Shown in pieces: positions 49,038 through 59,413 of a DNA stretch of 64,000 nucleotides (its first letter is position 1; the number at the start of each line of letters is the position of its first letter). The DNA is taken from NCBI GenBank assembly GCA_012932295.1, contig JAAONU010000019.1, positions 32,961,913-33,025,912 on the forward strand, read 5' to 3'. Both the position numbers and the translations under genes were made by a program. Origin of the DNA: Cyclina sinensis. Its lineage: Eukaryota; Mollusca; Bivalvia; Venerida; Veneridae. The notes beneath the pieces are model-generated. The model had not been told where the DNA came from. It saw only the letters and a list, made by a program, of their open reading frames with translations, and did not search any database.

Positions 49038-50924
49038 TAACTCACCTGAGCACTTTAGGGTGAGCTTTTCTGTCATCCGTCCGTCCGTCATCAAATTTTC
49101 ATTCAAATGACATCTCCTCTGAAACCAGTGGGCCAAATTAAATGAAACTTGCCTATGATGTTCCTTGCATGAAGCTCTACCAGGATTGTTCAAATAGTCT
49201 GAACCATTGCATTTCTGGTTCACTGGAGCTAAAATTAGATTTTAAAAGTTGGATCTTTTAAAAATTTTTTCTCTGAAACCTTAAGGCCTGGAGTTTAGAT
49301 ATTTGGTATGAAGCATCATTTAGTGGACCTCTACCAAGTTTGTTCAAATTATAACCCTAGGGTCAAAACTACCCCCACCCCAGGGGTCAGTTGATTTTAC
49401 ATAGATTTATATAGGAAAACATTTAAAAAATCTTCTTGTCAGAAACTGCAAGGCCTAGAGTTTAGAAATTTGGTGTGCAACATTGTCAAGAGGACCTCTA
49501 CCAAGTTTGTTCAAATCATGGCCCCTGGGTCAAAATGGCCCCATCCCAGGGGTCGCATGTTTTACATAGAGTTATATAGGAAAAACTTTAAAAATCTTCT
49601 TTTCAGATACCACAAAGCCTAGAGTTAAGATATTTGGTGTACAGCATTGTTAATGGACCTCTACCAAGTTTGTTCAAATCATATCCCCTGGGTCAAAAAG
49701 GCCCTGCCCCGGGGGTCACATGTTTTACATAGAGTTATATAGGAAAAGTTTTAAAAATCTTATTGTCAGAAACCACATTGCCTAGAGTTTAGATATTTGG
49801 TGTGCAGCATTGTCTAGTGCACCTCTACCAAGTTTATTCAAATCATGACCCTGGGGTCAAAACTGGCCTCACGCGGAGATAATTTGATTTTACACAAGGA
49901 TTTATATAGGGAAAACTTAAAAAATTTTCTTTTCTGAAACACCAGGGGCTATACCTTCAATTGTTCGTTGTTATGTCTCCCCCCAACCTTGCCCTTCTGA
50001 TGGAGACATATTGTTTTTGCCTTGTCCATGGGTGTCTGTTTGTCTGTCTGTCTTTCACACTTCGTTTCCTTCAATAACTTGAGTACCAGTTGACCCAGAG
50101 CCTTCAAACTTCACAGGGTTATTGCCCTTATTGAGTACAAAAAATCCTTTAGTGTTTTGGGTCAGTAGGTCAAAGGTCAAGGTCAGAGGGACCTCAGGAG
50201 TGAAAATTATTTCCACTTAATAACAGGATTACCATTTTGCCCAGAGCCTCCAAACTTCATAGGATGATTGCTTTTACTAAATAGAATGTTATTTTTGGGG
50301 CTAGTATGTCAAAGGTCAAGGTTTCAGGGACCTGTAGAGTGAAAACTATTTCTACAGAGTAACTGTAGTACCATTACACCCAGAGGCTTCAAACTTTGTA
50401 GGATAATTGTATTTGAAGAACCCTATTGTTTTAGGGTCCATAGGTCAAAGGTTAAGTTCACAGGGACCTGTAGAGTGAAAACTGTCTCTGCTCAGTAACT
50501 GGAGTACCATTTTACCAAGAGCCTTCAAACTTCATAGGATGATTGTCTTTACTCAGTAAAAGAACTCAATCATTTTTGGGGTCAGTAGGTCAAAAGTCAA
50601 GGTCACAGGTACCTGTAGTGTGGAAACTATTTCTTCTCAGTAACTGGAGTATCATTACACCCAGAACCTTCAAACTTTATAGGGTAATTATATTAGAAGA
50701 ACCCTATTGTATTTGGGGGTCTGTAGGTCAAAGGCCAAAGTCACTGGGACCTGTAGTGTAAAACTATTTCTGCTAAAAAAATTGAGTACCAGTACACCCA
50801 GAGTCTTCAACTTATTGCAAAGCTTTTCAAACTTGCACCTGTAAATACCAATAACGATATTAATTTTGTAACATGAGCAATGAGACTCAGGTGAGGGATT
50901 TAGGGCCATCATGGCCCTCTTGTT
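49038..50924 (+). mobile_element. Helentron-like element Q, composite core
   Basis: The 5' end TTAACTCACCTGAGCACTTT and then AGGGTGAGC is slightly changed, followed by GTCCGTCCGTC. The first half is 165-bp repeats. Near 49970 it switches to TTATGTCTCCCCCCAACC, followed by TGTCTGTTTGTCTGTCTGTC and units with AGGTCAAAGGTCAAGGTC and CTTCAAACTTCATAGG. The end is ACTCAGGTGAGGGATTTAGG, GCCATCATGGCC and CTCTTGTT. Element B shares this switch, so the composite moved as a unit. Confidence 0.78.
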
Positions 50925-51094
50925 TATTACTTATACGCTTATTAGATGCCAATTTTCAGCAGTTTCTTATCGAAGAACGTGATTGTTGTATAAACACAAC
51001 CAGCTTATGATTGCCTAATTGTGTCTTATATTAATTGGTTTGAATTTGCTGATTGACGTTCAGTATGCATGACTACCTACTCAAAGCACAACAT

Positions 51095-51232
51095 GATTGG
51101 ATAATATATCTGTATCAGTTTATTTCAGCGTAAAACATAATACAATGTTTATAGCTAGAATACAATAAACAGCTATAAACATTGTATTATGTTTTACGCT
51201 GAAATAAACTGATACTGATTGGATAATATATC
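51095..51232. repeat. Perfect 45 bp palindrome flanked by 16 bp direct repeats
   Basis: Arms 51112-51156 and 51171-51215 are exact reverse complements around a 14 base loop. GATTGGATAATATATC occurs just outside both arms (51095-51110 and 51217-51232). The sequence could be a recent foldback insertion with a long target duplication, a template-switch inverted duplication, or an assembly artefact. Confidence 0.92.
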
Positions 51233-52182
51233 GATATGGGCATGTTTTATTGCTGATATTGCCGTTGGCATTACTGAGAAAATGGTTCGTGACTGGCAAT
51301 CCAAAGAAAGTTAATTGATGAATGTGATAGCACCATCGGTAAAAAAATGAAGCGGTTGAAGTTAAAGTGAAAGACGTGGTAAATGATATGAGAAGAAGTA
51401 GTTGACTGATCATTACATGTGCAACAATACGATTGCAGCTTGCCACATTTTAACTGTGGTGTACTGAAATCAATTAATTGTCATTGTTATAATTGGTAAT
51501 TATGGCAATGTGATGAATTGTTAGTGCTACGGCTTGTATGATCATACCTGTAGGAAATTAAGTATTAAAAAATAATAAGCATACGGTATGTATACAGTTG
51601 CTGTTAATTAATGGATGTCACTGTATTTGTAGGAAGTTTTTCTAGGGGTTAAGAAATGAAATTAATTCAGGCCTCATCAAAAATTAAATAAAACATGTTA
51701 AAATTAATATTTGTTTAAATATCTTTAAAATACCAAAAACAAATACAGCAGTTGGGTTTCCAAATGAAAGTTAAAAATTTCATGAACCCTGTGACTTCAG
51801 ATGATAATCTGACCGTGTCTTATAAAAGGGTCAATGCAAAAAGTACAGATTTTCAACTCAAAGTTAGGGGTGCGTCTTATAAGTGAGGGCATCTTATAAG
51901 CGAGTATATACGGTAACCTAGGCTTTTAAGAAAAACCTCTTGTCTGAAACCACAGAGCTTAGAACTTAGATATTGTTAATGGAGCATCAGCTAGAGGTCA
52001 TCTACCAAGTTTGTTCAAATTATGTCCCTTTGAGTGAAATTTGGCCCTGCCCATGGGGTCACTTGTTTGCATATAGATTTATATAGGGAGATTCTTAAAA
52101 AAGCTTTTGATGTTAGCTCAATAGCAGACCCAAAGGCAAAGTATTCAGGTTAGCGATCTAGGGCCATCATGGCCCTTTTGTT

Positions 52183-52651
52183 CATACATACATAATTAAA
52201 TTTTTCATTTCACATTTTCTTTTCACCATCAATAACCTTTTCAACATTTGCTTATGCTAAGGCATATTGCTGTCTACTGCCTTGTGAAATATGTCTTTTA
52301 AGAGGGTTGCACAAAAATTTTGGAAAGGTACAAAGGTGGCACAGTGATTAGTCTGTGAATCACAAAAATTAAATACATTATCTACATGTTTTATACGTCT
52401 GTGGTACTTTACTACATTCATAAACATGGTCAAGCCTGTTGTTAAAGTATAATACAACTGGATTTTTAGGAAACTTTTCGGTGTAAAATTATTTGAACAT
52501 GTTGCGGCGGTTCACTATTCTAATTTACAGGCCTTTTTGAACATTCCGGTATGGAAAACATTATAAAAGGTAGTTCTCGCTACAGGCATGCCTTTCTAAT
52601 GCAAAAAGGTAGATTCTCAAAGCCTGCGCTTGCGCGGGTCTCCAATCTAGT
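52183..52651 (-). repeat. Dispersed repeat R1, copy 2, split by the outer element
   Basis: Inverted relative to copy 1 at 20607. It starts beside the outer element's 3' end with CATACATACATA and ends GCGCGGGTCTCCAATCTAGT. The missing left piece lies at 42437-42463. It lacks the internal 120 bp duplication of copy 1. Confidence 0.75.
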
Positions 52652-53281
52652 CTTTGAGTATAAATATGCCATTTCCTTAGCAAATTATAGATAAATTACT
52701 CAACTTAATATCAAATCAAAAATCTATGTTATTCTCAGCATATTTTATATATGTGTCACAAATAAGTTAGAATTTAGATTTGAAAAGTAAGAGGTGTTCC
52801 TCACAAAATCACTGTTCCTTTATTAATAATTTACTTGTGGTGTTCCATAAGATAATGATTTCATTATTTACTGTTCAGGATTTTTGGTGAATTTTAGCCA
52901 TTTGTTTATTTAATGCTGTAAATAAATGTAATATTGTAGATCATTCCTTGATAAACTCTAAAAAAATCATACTACTCAGTATTGCCCACCTAAGGGAGTA
53001 TTGCCCAGCCCGGGAAAACCGGGTTTTCCCACCAGCAACACATTGCCAACCTTGACATAAGGGTTGCAAAAACTAAAAATCAAAAAAAAATCTAACAACT
53101 TCTCTTCCTGAACAGCAAGGTCATTTTCCATAAAAATTCACAGAAATGTTCCCAATAAAGCCATCTATCAAAATTGCTCAAATAATACCACTCCCTTGCA
53201 CAAACTGGCCATCACAGCTAAAAAAAGATTTTAATGAATATTTGGCTTCAAATGACATCTTGTCAAACGCTTTCCCATTTT
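52652..53281. other. Spacer with a small palindrome
   Basis: AT-rich. GGGAAAACCGGGTTTTCCC near 53013-53031 is a 9 bp-arm palindrome. From about 53090 there are traces of the repeat unit seen at 59800-60700 (CACAGAAATGTTCC). No coding signal. Confidence 0.45.
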
Positions 53282-55746
53282 TATACCCCCGCACAACAAA
53301 GTTGTGGGGGGTATACTGGAATCAGCTTGTCCGTCCGTCTGTCCATCCATCCAGCCGTCCGTCGATTTTTCCTTGTCCACCCAATAACTTAAGAATCCTT
53401 TGACCCACAATCTTCATATTTGGTCTGAAGATTGATCATGGCCAGTAGATGACCCCTATTGATTTTGAGGTCACTGGGTCAAAGGTCAAGGTCACAGGGG
53501 CTTTGACTAAAAAAAGCTTGTCCGCCCAGTAACTTAAGAATCCTTTGACCCTCAGTCTTAGGTCAATGGGTCAGAGATCAAGGTCACAGGGGCCTTGACT
53601 TCAAAAAAATTGTCTGCCCAATAACTTAAGAATCCTTTGTCCCACAGTCTTCATCAGGGCTCCCGAAAACCGAAAATTTGCCGGTTTTGACCGAATTTTA
53701 TCTCTATGGACCGATTTCGATGTCCAAAAGTCCTTAAAAAATCGGTCCAGATAATTTCCCCCCCAAAAAAAATCTGTCTAACTTTTCAAAAAACAGTCAA
53801 AATCTCACACCAAAACCTCAATTGATCGCTAATCCGGTACTTCACACCTATCATAAAACCATAAAACTGTCACTGTTGCCCGCGGCAATTATCGCCAATT
53901 AACTTGTAACAAGTAAAAGTGTGCTTGATTTACAGTCGGCCAATCGATTAAAGTTGACCGGCTCAAACTGTGAAACATAACTTCATCGAAATCATACTCC
54001 CCGCAGCGGTTACTTCCCCTGATCAGTACAGAAAAGCGTGACGTAACCGGTGCGAGGAGTGTGCATCGAAATAGGCGATAACTGTCGTCTGCTTAATTTC
54101 ATTAAGGGCTTAATAGTAATTGTAGTGGCTAGCTGCAGCACAAAGCACACTTTAAAATATCAGTGACTAGTTTGACGTTGTAAAATTAGCTCTAATTCTA
54201 CTTTTGCTTTGAAAAACACATATTTTCGCGACGTCAACACTATCATAACTCAAATTGTTCTTTGCCCTTAAATCGTTTCATTTTTTTTTGTTGGTTCTTG
54301 GTCTCGGGGGAGGGTGGGGGGGGGGGGGTCTCGGTCTCGGACCGATTGAGATTTCAAAATTTTAGGAGCCCTGGTCTTCATATATAGTGTGGAGGTTGGT
54401 CATGACCAGAATATGACCCCTATTTATTTTGAGGTCACTTGGTCAAAGGTCATGTCACAGGAGCCTTGACTAAAAAAAGCTTGTCCGCCCAATGATTTAA
54501 GAATCCTTTGACCCTTAGTCTTCATATTTGGTCTGGAGGTTGGTCATGACTAGAACATGACCCCTACAGATTTTGAGGTCACTGGGTCAAAGGTCAAGGT
54601 CAAAAGGGTGATGACTACAAAAGGTTGTCCGCCCAATAACTTACGAATCCTTTGACCCACTAGTCTTCATATTTGGTCTGGAGGTTGGTCATGACCAGTA
54701 GATGACCCCTATTTATTTTGAGGTCACTGGGTCAAAGGTCAAGGTCACAGGAGCTTTGACTAAAAAAAGCTTGTCAGCCCAATAACTTAAGATTCCTTTG
54801 ACCCACAGTCTTCATATTTGGGATGGAGGTTGGTCATGACCAGAAGATGACCCCTGTTTATTTTGAGATAACTGGGTCAAAGGTCATGGTCACAGGAGCT
54901 TTGACAAAAAAAAGCTTGTCTGCCCAATAATTGAAGAATCCTTTGACCCTTAGTCTTCATATTTGGTCTGGAGGTTGGTCATGACCCCTACAGATTTTGA
55001 GGTCACTGGGTCAAAGGTCAAGGTCAAAAGGGTGATGACTACAAAAGGTTGTCCGCCCAATAACTTACGAATCCTTTGACCCACAGTCTTCATATTCGGT
55101 ATGGAGGTTGGTCATGACTACTACATGTCCCCTACTGATTTTGAGGACACTGGGTCAAAGGTCATGGTTACATTGGCTTTCACTCAAAAGCTTGACCTCC
55201 CAGTTACGCGGCATAAATGAGTAAAAATGACTTAATAACCATGTAATAAACAGAAAATTTGTTATACCCCCACACAACGAAGTTGTAAGGGACGGTATAC
55301 TGGAATCAACTTGTCTGTCCGTCCATCTGTCTGTCCGTCTGTCAGATTTGCCTTGTCCGCCCAATAACTTCTGCCCAATAATTGAAGAATCCTTTGTCCC
55401 TCAGTCTTCATATTTGGTATGGAGGTTGGTCATGACAAGTACATGACCCCTGGAATCAACTTGTCCGTCCATCCTTCTGTCCATCCGTCTGTCAGATTTT
55501 CCTTGTCCGCCCAATAACTTAACAATCCTCCGGCCCACAGGGCTGTTCAATTCATGCAATGGCAGTTTCAGTTTTGAGGTAGTAGGTCAAAGGTAATGGT
55601 TACTTTGATCTTTGCCACTAAGCAATGTACTGGCTTACTACCCTCAGATTTGGCAGGGAGGTTGTCCATGACCTCTAAATGACCCCTGTTGATTCTGACA
55701 AAGTGCGATGGGGGGTATTCACGCCATGACAGTGGCAGTTCTAGTT
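53282..55746 (+). mobile_element. Helentron-like elements, ATACCCCC family (T), two starts
   Basis: The 5' hairpin ATACCCCCGCACAAC-AAA-GTTGTGGGGGGTAT at 53282 is followed by GTCCGTCCGTCTGTCCATCC. The core units are about 130-170 bp with ACTTAAGAATCCTTTGACCC and GGGTCAAAGGTCAAGGTCAC. A second start, ATACCCCCACACAAC, lies at 55263. One 3' end at 55700-55746 has GATGGGGGGTATTCAC, the hairpin GCCATGACAGTGGC and AGTTCTAGTT. The first copy therefore lacks its own end. A hAT-type MITE interrupts it. Confidence 0.8.
53655..54373. mobile_element. hAT-type MITE with GTCTTCAT target duplication
   Basis: CAGGGCTCC at the left end and GGAGCCCTG at the right end are inverted repeats. The flanks GTCTTCAT (53647-53654 and 54374-54381) are a perfect 8 bp duplication. 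The duplicated bases belong to the host repeat phrase ACAGTCTTCATATTTGG. Near both ends are ACCGAAAAT/GACCGATT motifs. There is no transposase frame, and a G run lies at about 54312-54328. Confidence 0.92.
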
Positions 55747-55843
55747 GATTTTGAGTTTTATGTACATTTTAAAACAAATTTTCAGCCTCATCTAGCACAG
55801 GCAGGTGGTTTATCTGTCAGACAATGATCATTTCATCCTTTAT

Positions 55844-56945
55844 TAGCTCACCTGAGCTGGCTCATGGTGAGCTATTAGGATCGATCAATGTCCGTTGTCT
55901 GTCGTCCGTCGTCCACACTTAGTTTGTTAACACTCTAGTGGTCACATTTTTGCCTCAATTGTCATGAAAATTAGTCAGGATGTTTGTCCCAGTGATTACT
56001 CGCACGAGTTCAAACATGGGTTATCTGGGATGAAAAACTAGGTCACAAAGCCCAAAAATAGAAAAACCTTGTTAACAATCTAGAGGCTACATTTTCAGTC
56101 CAAATAACCTGGAAATTTGTCAGAAATGTTGTTTCAATATTTTCTAGCTCAAGTTCAAATATGGGTCATTTTGGGTCAATAACTAGGTCAAAGAGCCCAA
56201 ATGTGGAAAAATCTTGTTAACACTCTAGAGGCTACTTTTTCATTTCAAATATCCTGGAAATTTGTCAGAAAGGTTGTATTGATGATTTCTAGCTCAAGTT
56301 CGAATGTGGGTCATCTTGAATCAAAAATAGGTCACAGAGCCCTAAAATAGAAAAACCTTGTTAACACTCTAGAAACTACTTTTTCAGTTCAAATATCCTG
56401 GAAATTTGTCAGAAATATTGTTTCAATGATTTCTAGCTCAAGTTCGAATATGGGTCATCTTGGTTGAAAAACTATGTTACAAAGCCCAAAAATAGAAAAA
56501 CCTTGTTAAAGATTCTTGTCAGAAAGGTTGTTTCCTTGACATATAGCACGAGTTTGAATATGGGTCATCTGGGTCAAAAACTAGGTCACAGAGCCCAAAT
56601 ATGGAAAAACTTTGTTAACACACCAGAGGTTACATTTTCAGTCCAAATATCCTGAAAATTTGTCAGAAAGATTGTTTCAATGATTTCTAGCTAAAATTTG
56701 AATATGGATCATCTGGGTTCAAGAACTAGGCCACAGAACCCAAATATGGGAAAACATTGTTAAAACTCTAGAGGTATTGTTTTCAGTCCAAATATCCTGG
56801 AAATTTGTCAGAAAATTTGTTTCGGTAATTTCTAGGTCAAGTTCGAATATGGGTCATCTAGGGTCAATTAATCAGGTCCATAACAATTTTGTTAAAAGGA
56901 GTCATACTCAGGTGAGCGATCTAGGGCCATCATGGCCCTCTTGTT
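55844..56945 (+). mobile_element. Helentron-like element U, complete and un-nested
   Basis: The 5' hairpin TAGCTCACCTGAGC-TG-GCTCATGGTGAGCT is followed by a short GTCCGTTGTCTGTCGTCCG run. About seven 147 bp units of the same type as element A follow (TTAACACTCTAGAGGCTAC, ATGGGTCATCTGGG). It ends ACTCAGGTGAGCGATCTAGG, the hairpin GGGCCATCATGGCCC and CTCTTGTT. At 1.1 kb it is the best single reference for the family plan. Confidence 0.88.
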
Positions 56946-57545
56946 ACATATAGCAGGGCTCAAACCAACTTCCCTTGTTTTTGGTAAAAGGGTTTAGTTA
57001 TTGCAAGTCAGTGACTCTAACCAACTGACCTGAAGACAGATCAGTTTTAAAAAGAAAAACCAAGACAAACGTTTAATGCAAAAGATAAAAAATATTACAA
57101 TAAAACATCTCTAGCATTTTTTAAAGAATGTTTTTTTTTTATTATGATATCTATCAATATAAGGATGTATGATAACTGTGAAATTAGAATAAAGAAATAT
57201 TAAACATGAGAAATCTTATAAATTTGTTTTGTTTTATCTTACACGACTGTGTGACAACTCACCTCTATAATCATACCCTACACACAGACCCTTTGTTTAA
57301 CCACAGGTCAGTGAAGTCCATTGTGCAGAGTAGGAGCAAGGGAGGGGTACTCCCATAGAGACGTTATCAAAGTTAACTCTGTGCTCCTCTGTCATTATCA
57401 TATTACTTGTGATAAACACTTTCGTTGCTTGTGTTGCAACAAGGTAGGCTGGTTAGTCATCCCTCTTCAAAATTACCTCCCCCAAAACAACAGTTTCCTC
57501 CTTTTGGCTGGTGGTTTACCTGTCACACCATGATTCTTTAACAAG
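56946..57545 (-). other. Presumed 3' UTR and flank of the minus-strand gene
   Basis: No repeat is recognised. On the minus strand an AATAAA occurs at about 57139-57144, some 400 bases past the stop, and could be the polyadenylation signal. The short plus-strand frame at 57321-57533 has no supporting signal. Confidence 0.4.
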
Positions 57546-57698
57546 TCACTTTACTGCATACGGCTCCATCACATGACCGTGCAGTCTATCACTTCCATTA
57601 GGGCCCTTGTAGTGAGTGGCTTGTGCAAGTGCCGTAACTTGTACTGGCATCCCATATGGTCCACTTCCTTTGTTTACTATCTTTAGAATGATGTTCAT
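57546..57698 (-). CDS. Terminal coding exon of an unidentified gene
   Basis: On the minus strand, a pyrimidine-rich TTTTTACTCTTGTTCCAG acceptor is followed by 50 codons and a TGA at 57548-57546. The peptide includes LKIVNKGSGPYGMPVQVTAL and ends DRLHGHVMEPYAVK. It has no repeat character and normal amino-acid composition. It joins in frame (phase 0) to the exon at 59413-59329. I do not recognise the family. The first codon is ATG, but the spliced join makes an internal position more likely than a start. Confidence 0.7.
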   Translation of the reverse strand: MNIILKIVNKGSGPYGMPVQVTALAQATHYKGPNGSDRLHGHVMEPYAVK

Positions 57699-59328
57699 CT
57701 GGAACAAGAGTAAAAATGATAAATAATAGTAATATTCTATAATTTCAGAGTCAGTTTGTTCTTTAGTAATCTTTGGGGTTCAAAGGTTAGGAATATCAGG
57801 TTGTTTCAGCTGCACAGTAAGCACATACTTACTGTTACCATAATAAGGGTTAACAAAAAAAGCCAAATAATACATGGTAAAAGTGGAATGAAACTGGTGA
57901 TATGGTGACAACCAACCATCTCACATACCATCACAAGTGTTTACAGCGCTTTATCTTAAAAAAGTCAACCTTGTCAAATCATTTTGCTGTTTAGTTCCTG
58001 AATTTCTTTGACCCATTCTTGCAAAGAAAACAAAAAGACATTTTGCCCCATTTCTCAATGTCACAAATTTTGAGATAAAAATTGATCAACATAATTATAC
58101 AAAAAACAGAAAACATTTGATAATTTCAAAGATGATTTCAATTTAAAAAAGCAATAACTTATCCTATGCAGGAAAAAAAATGCTTCTTTTATGGTAATCA
58201 AAATAATAGTAATAAAGAATAATTAAAAATTTCCATTATCTTTAATGCCTGAATTAAAATATATGAGCCGACAGAAAGGAAATGTAAACAAAAAATACTT
58301 AGAATCGAATTTAATGTATTTAAGCTGTCATTTTCATATATTTCGAGCATTAAAGATTCATCTTGCAAGTTGCTTATTTTTATTATTTGTTTTTCTCAGC
58401 ATTGACTGATACACATGAAACAAAAGAATGACAATCTTACTTAAATTGGGTTAAGGCACAGTGTTTTGTATGTTAATTTGTTATTTGTTTGCAGCTATGA
58501 AAACTAATTATATGCAACTTCAGAGAAATAAGTAGTTATATTAAGATATGAGACAAATTTTTTTGTCAATGAAGATGTAATAAGAACATTATTATCATTT
58601 TTAGCTCGACTTTTTTGAAAAAAAAAAAATCGAGTTATTGCTATAGTCATGGTGTCGTTGCCGTTGCTGTTGCTGTTCCCGTCTGAAAATTTTAAAATTG
58701 ATCATAATTTTTTTATTCCTTGATGGATTATCTTCATACTTGGACACAACAACGCTTTAGACAAGACCTTCAAAATGACCAGACTAGATTTGACCTGGAC
58801 TCATAAATGACCTTCACCTTTAAGGTCAAAATATTGAATTTTGCTAAAATTTGCCATAACTTTATTATAAATTGGTGGATTCCCTTCATGCTTGGGCACC
58901 ACAACCCTTTGGACAAGATCTTCAAGTAGACCAGACTAAACTTGACCTTGACTCATAAATGACCTTCACCTTCAAGGTCAAATTATTGAATTTTGCTAAA
59001 ATTATTAAAGTAGCAAGATAGTTTAAAATTAAAGTTGAGAGAGCTTAAATGTCTCATTGCAGGATAATAAAACAAGCATCTTGAAATAGCAATTTTTTTC
59101 TAAGTTCAGAAAGGGAAATTGTTAAGTAATAGTCAGTGATAAAATTTATGGGTCTAAGCTTGTTCAGTGACCCACAATCATGACCAAAAGAATAACAATG
59201 TGTGAAGCATCACAACACTGCTTCTCTTGTTGTATTCTTACTTGGCAATACAATTATTACCTTAATAGCTAAAACATTGAAATAGTACATAACCAATAAA
59301 AGGAATTTTATAATACGAAAAAGCTTAC
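57699..59328 (-). other. Intron of the unidentified minus-strand gene
   Basis: Bounded by a GTAAGC donor (59328) and a CAG acceptor (57699), read on the minus strand. It is AT-rich and contains the plus-oriented element V at 58602-59231, which ends about 98 bases from the donor. Confidence 0.65.
58602..59231 (+). mobile_element. Helentron-like element V (CGACTTTTTT family)
   Basis: The 5' hairpin TAGCTCGACTTTTTTGAAAA continues to an ATCGAGTT arm. A GTTGCCGTTGCTGTTGCTGTT run replaces the usual GTCC run. Two to three units follow with CATACTTGGACACAACAACG and ACCTTCAAGGTCAAATTATT. The end has the hairpin AAGCA...TGCTT and CTCTTGTT. The CGAC-type inverted repeat expected before the 3' hairpin is not clear in this copy, and the middle (59000-59200) is not repetitive. 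Confidence 0.6.
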
Positions 59329-59413
59329 CAGTGTCTTTAATTCCAGTTTTGACATTGTCATCTGACTCAATTTCTGTTGAGTTGAAATTTTTCGGACAAG
59401 TCCTTCTTTGACT
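59329..59413 (-). CDS. Penultimate coding exon of the unidentified gene
   Basis: On the minus strand, a TATCTTCTTTCAG acceptor precedes 85 bases: one base completing a split codon, then 28 codons with no stop, ending at a GTAAGC donor. The peptide (VKEGLVRKISTQQKLSQMTM and on) is rich in Lys, Leu and Gln and likely helical. It reads directly into the exon at 57698. Upstream exons would lie to the right, and none could be identified with confidence before 64000. Confidence 0.68.

Larger units (their letters stand above)
48477..51915. mobile_element. TA-flanked transposon with 21 bp perfect inverted repeats
   Basis: TACCGTATATACTCGCTTAT at 48477 is matched exactly in inverted orientation at 51895-51915. 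Near both ends lie further copies of GTCTTATAAG-like motifs, for example GCGTCTTATAAGTGAGG near 51872. TA at the outer edges fits a TA target. It sits inside a 165-bp repeat unit of the outer element. The interior, apart from element Q, is AT-rich without a recognisable transposase. Confidence 0.75.
42464..52182 (+). mobile_element. Outer Helentron-like element, 9.7 kb with nested elements
   Basis: It starts TAGCTCACCTGAGCACTTTT and then CAGGGTGAGCT, and ends TTCAGGTTAGCGATCTAGGG with CCATCATGGCCC and TTTTGTT. The left flank AATGGTGAGCCCAGT and right flank CATACATACATA are adjacent in the unrelated R1 copy at 21200-21262 (inverted), so the pair of ends belongs to one insertion. Inside are 165-bp repeats of several subtypes, the element at 42811, a second tail at 47845, and the TA-flanked element at 48477 that holds another element. 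Confidence 0.75.

Noticed and set aside
8511..50924. An autonomous Helitron/Helentron (Rep plus helicase) within the window
   Set aside because: No frame with Rep HUH or helicase motifs was found in any element; all are non-autonomous.
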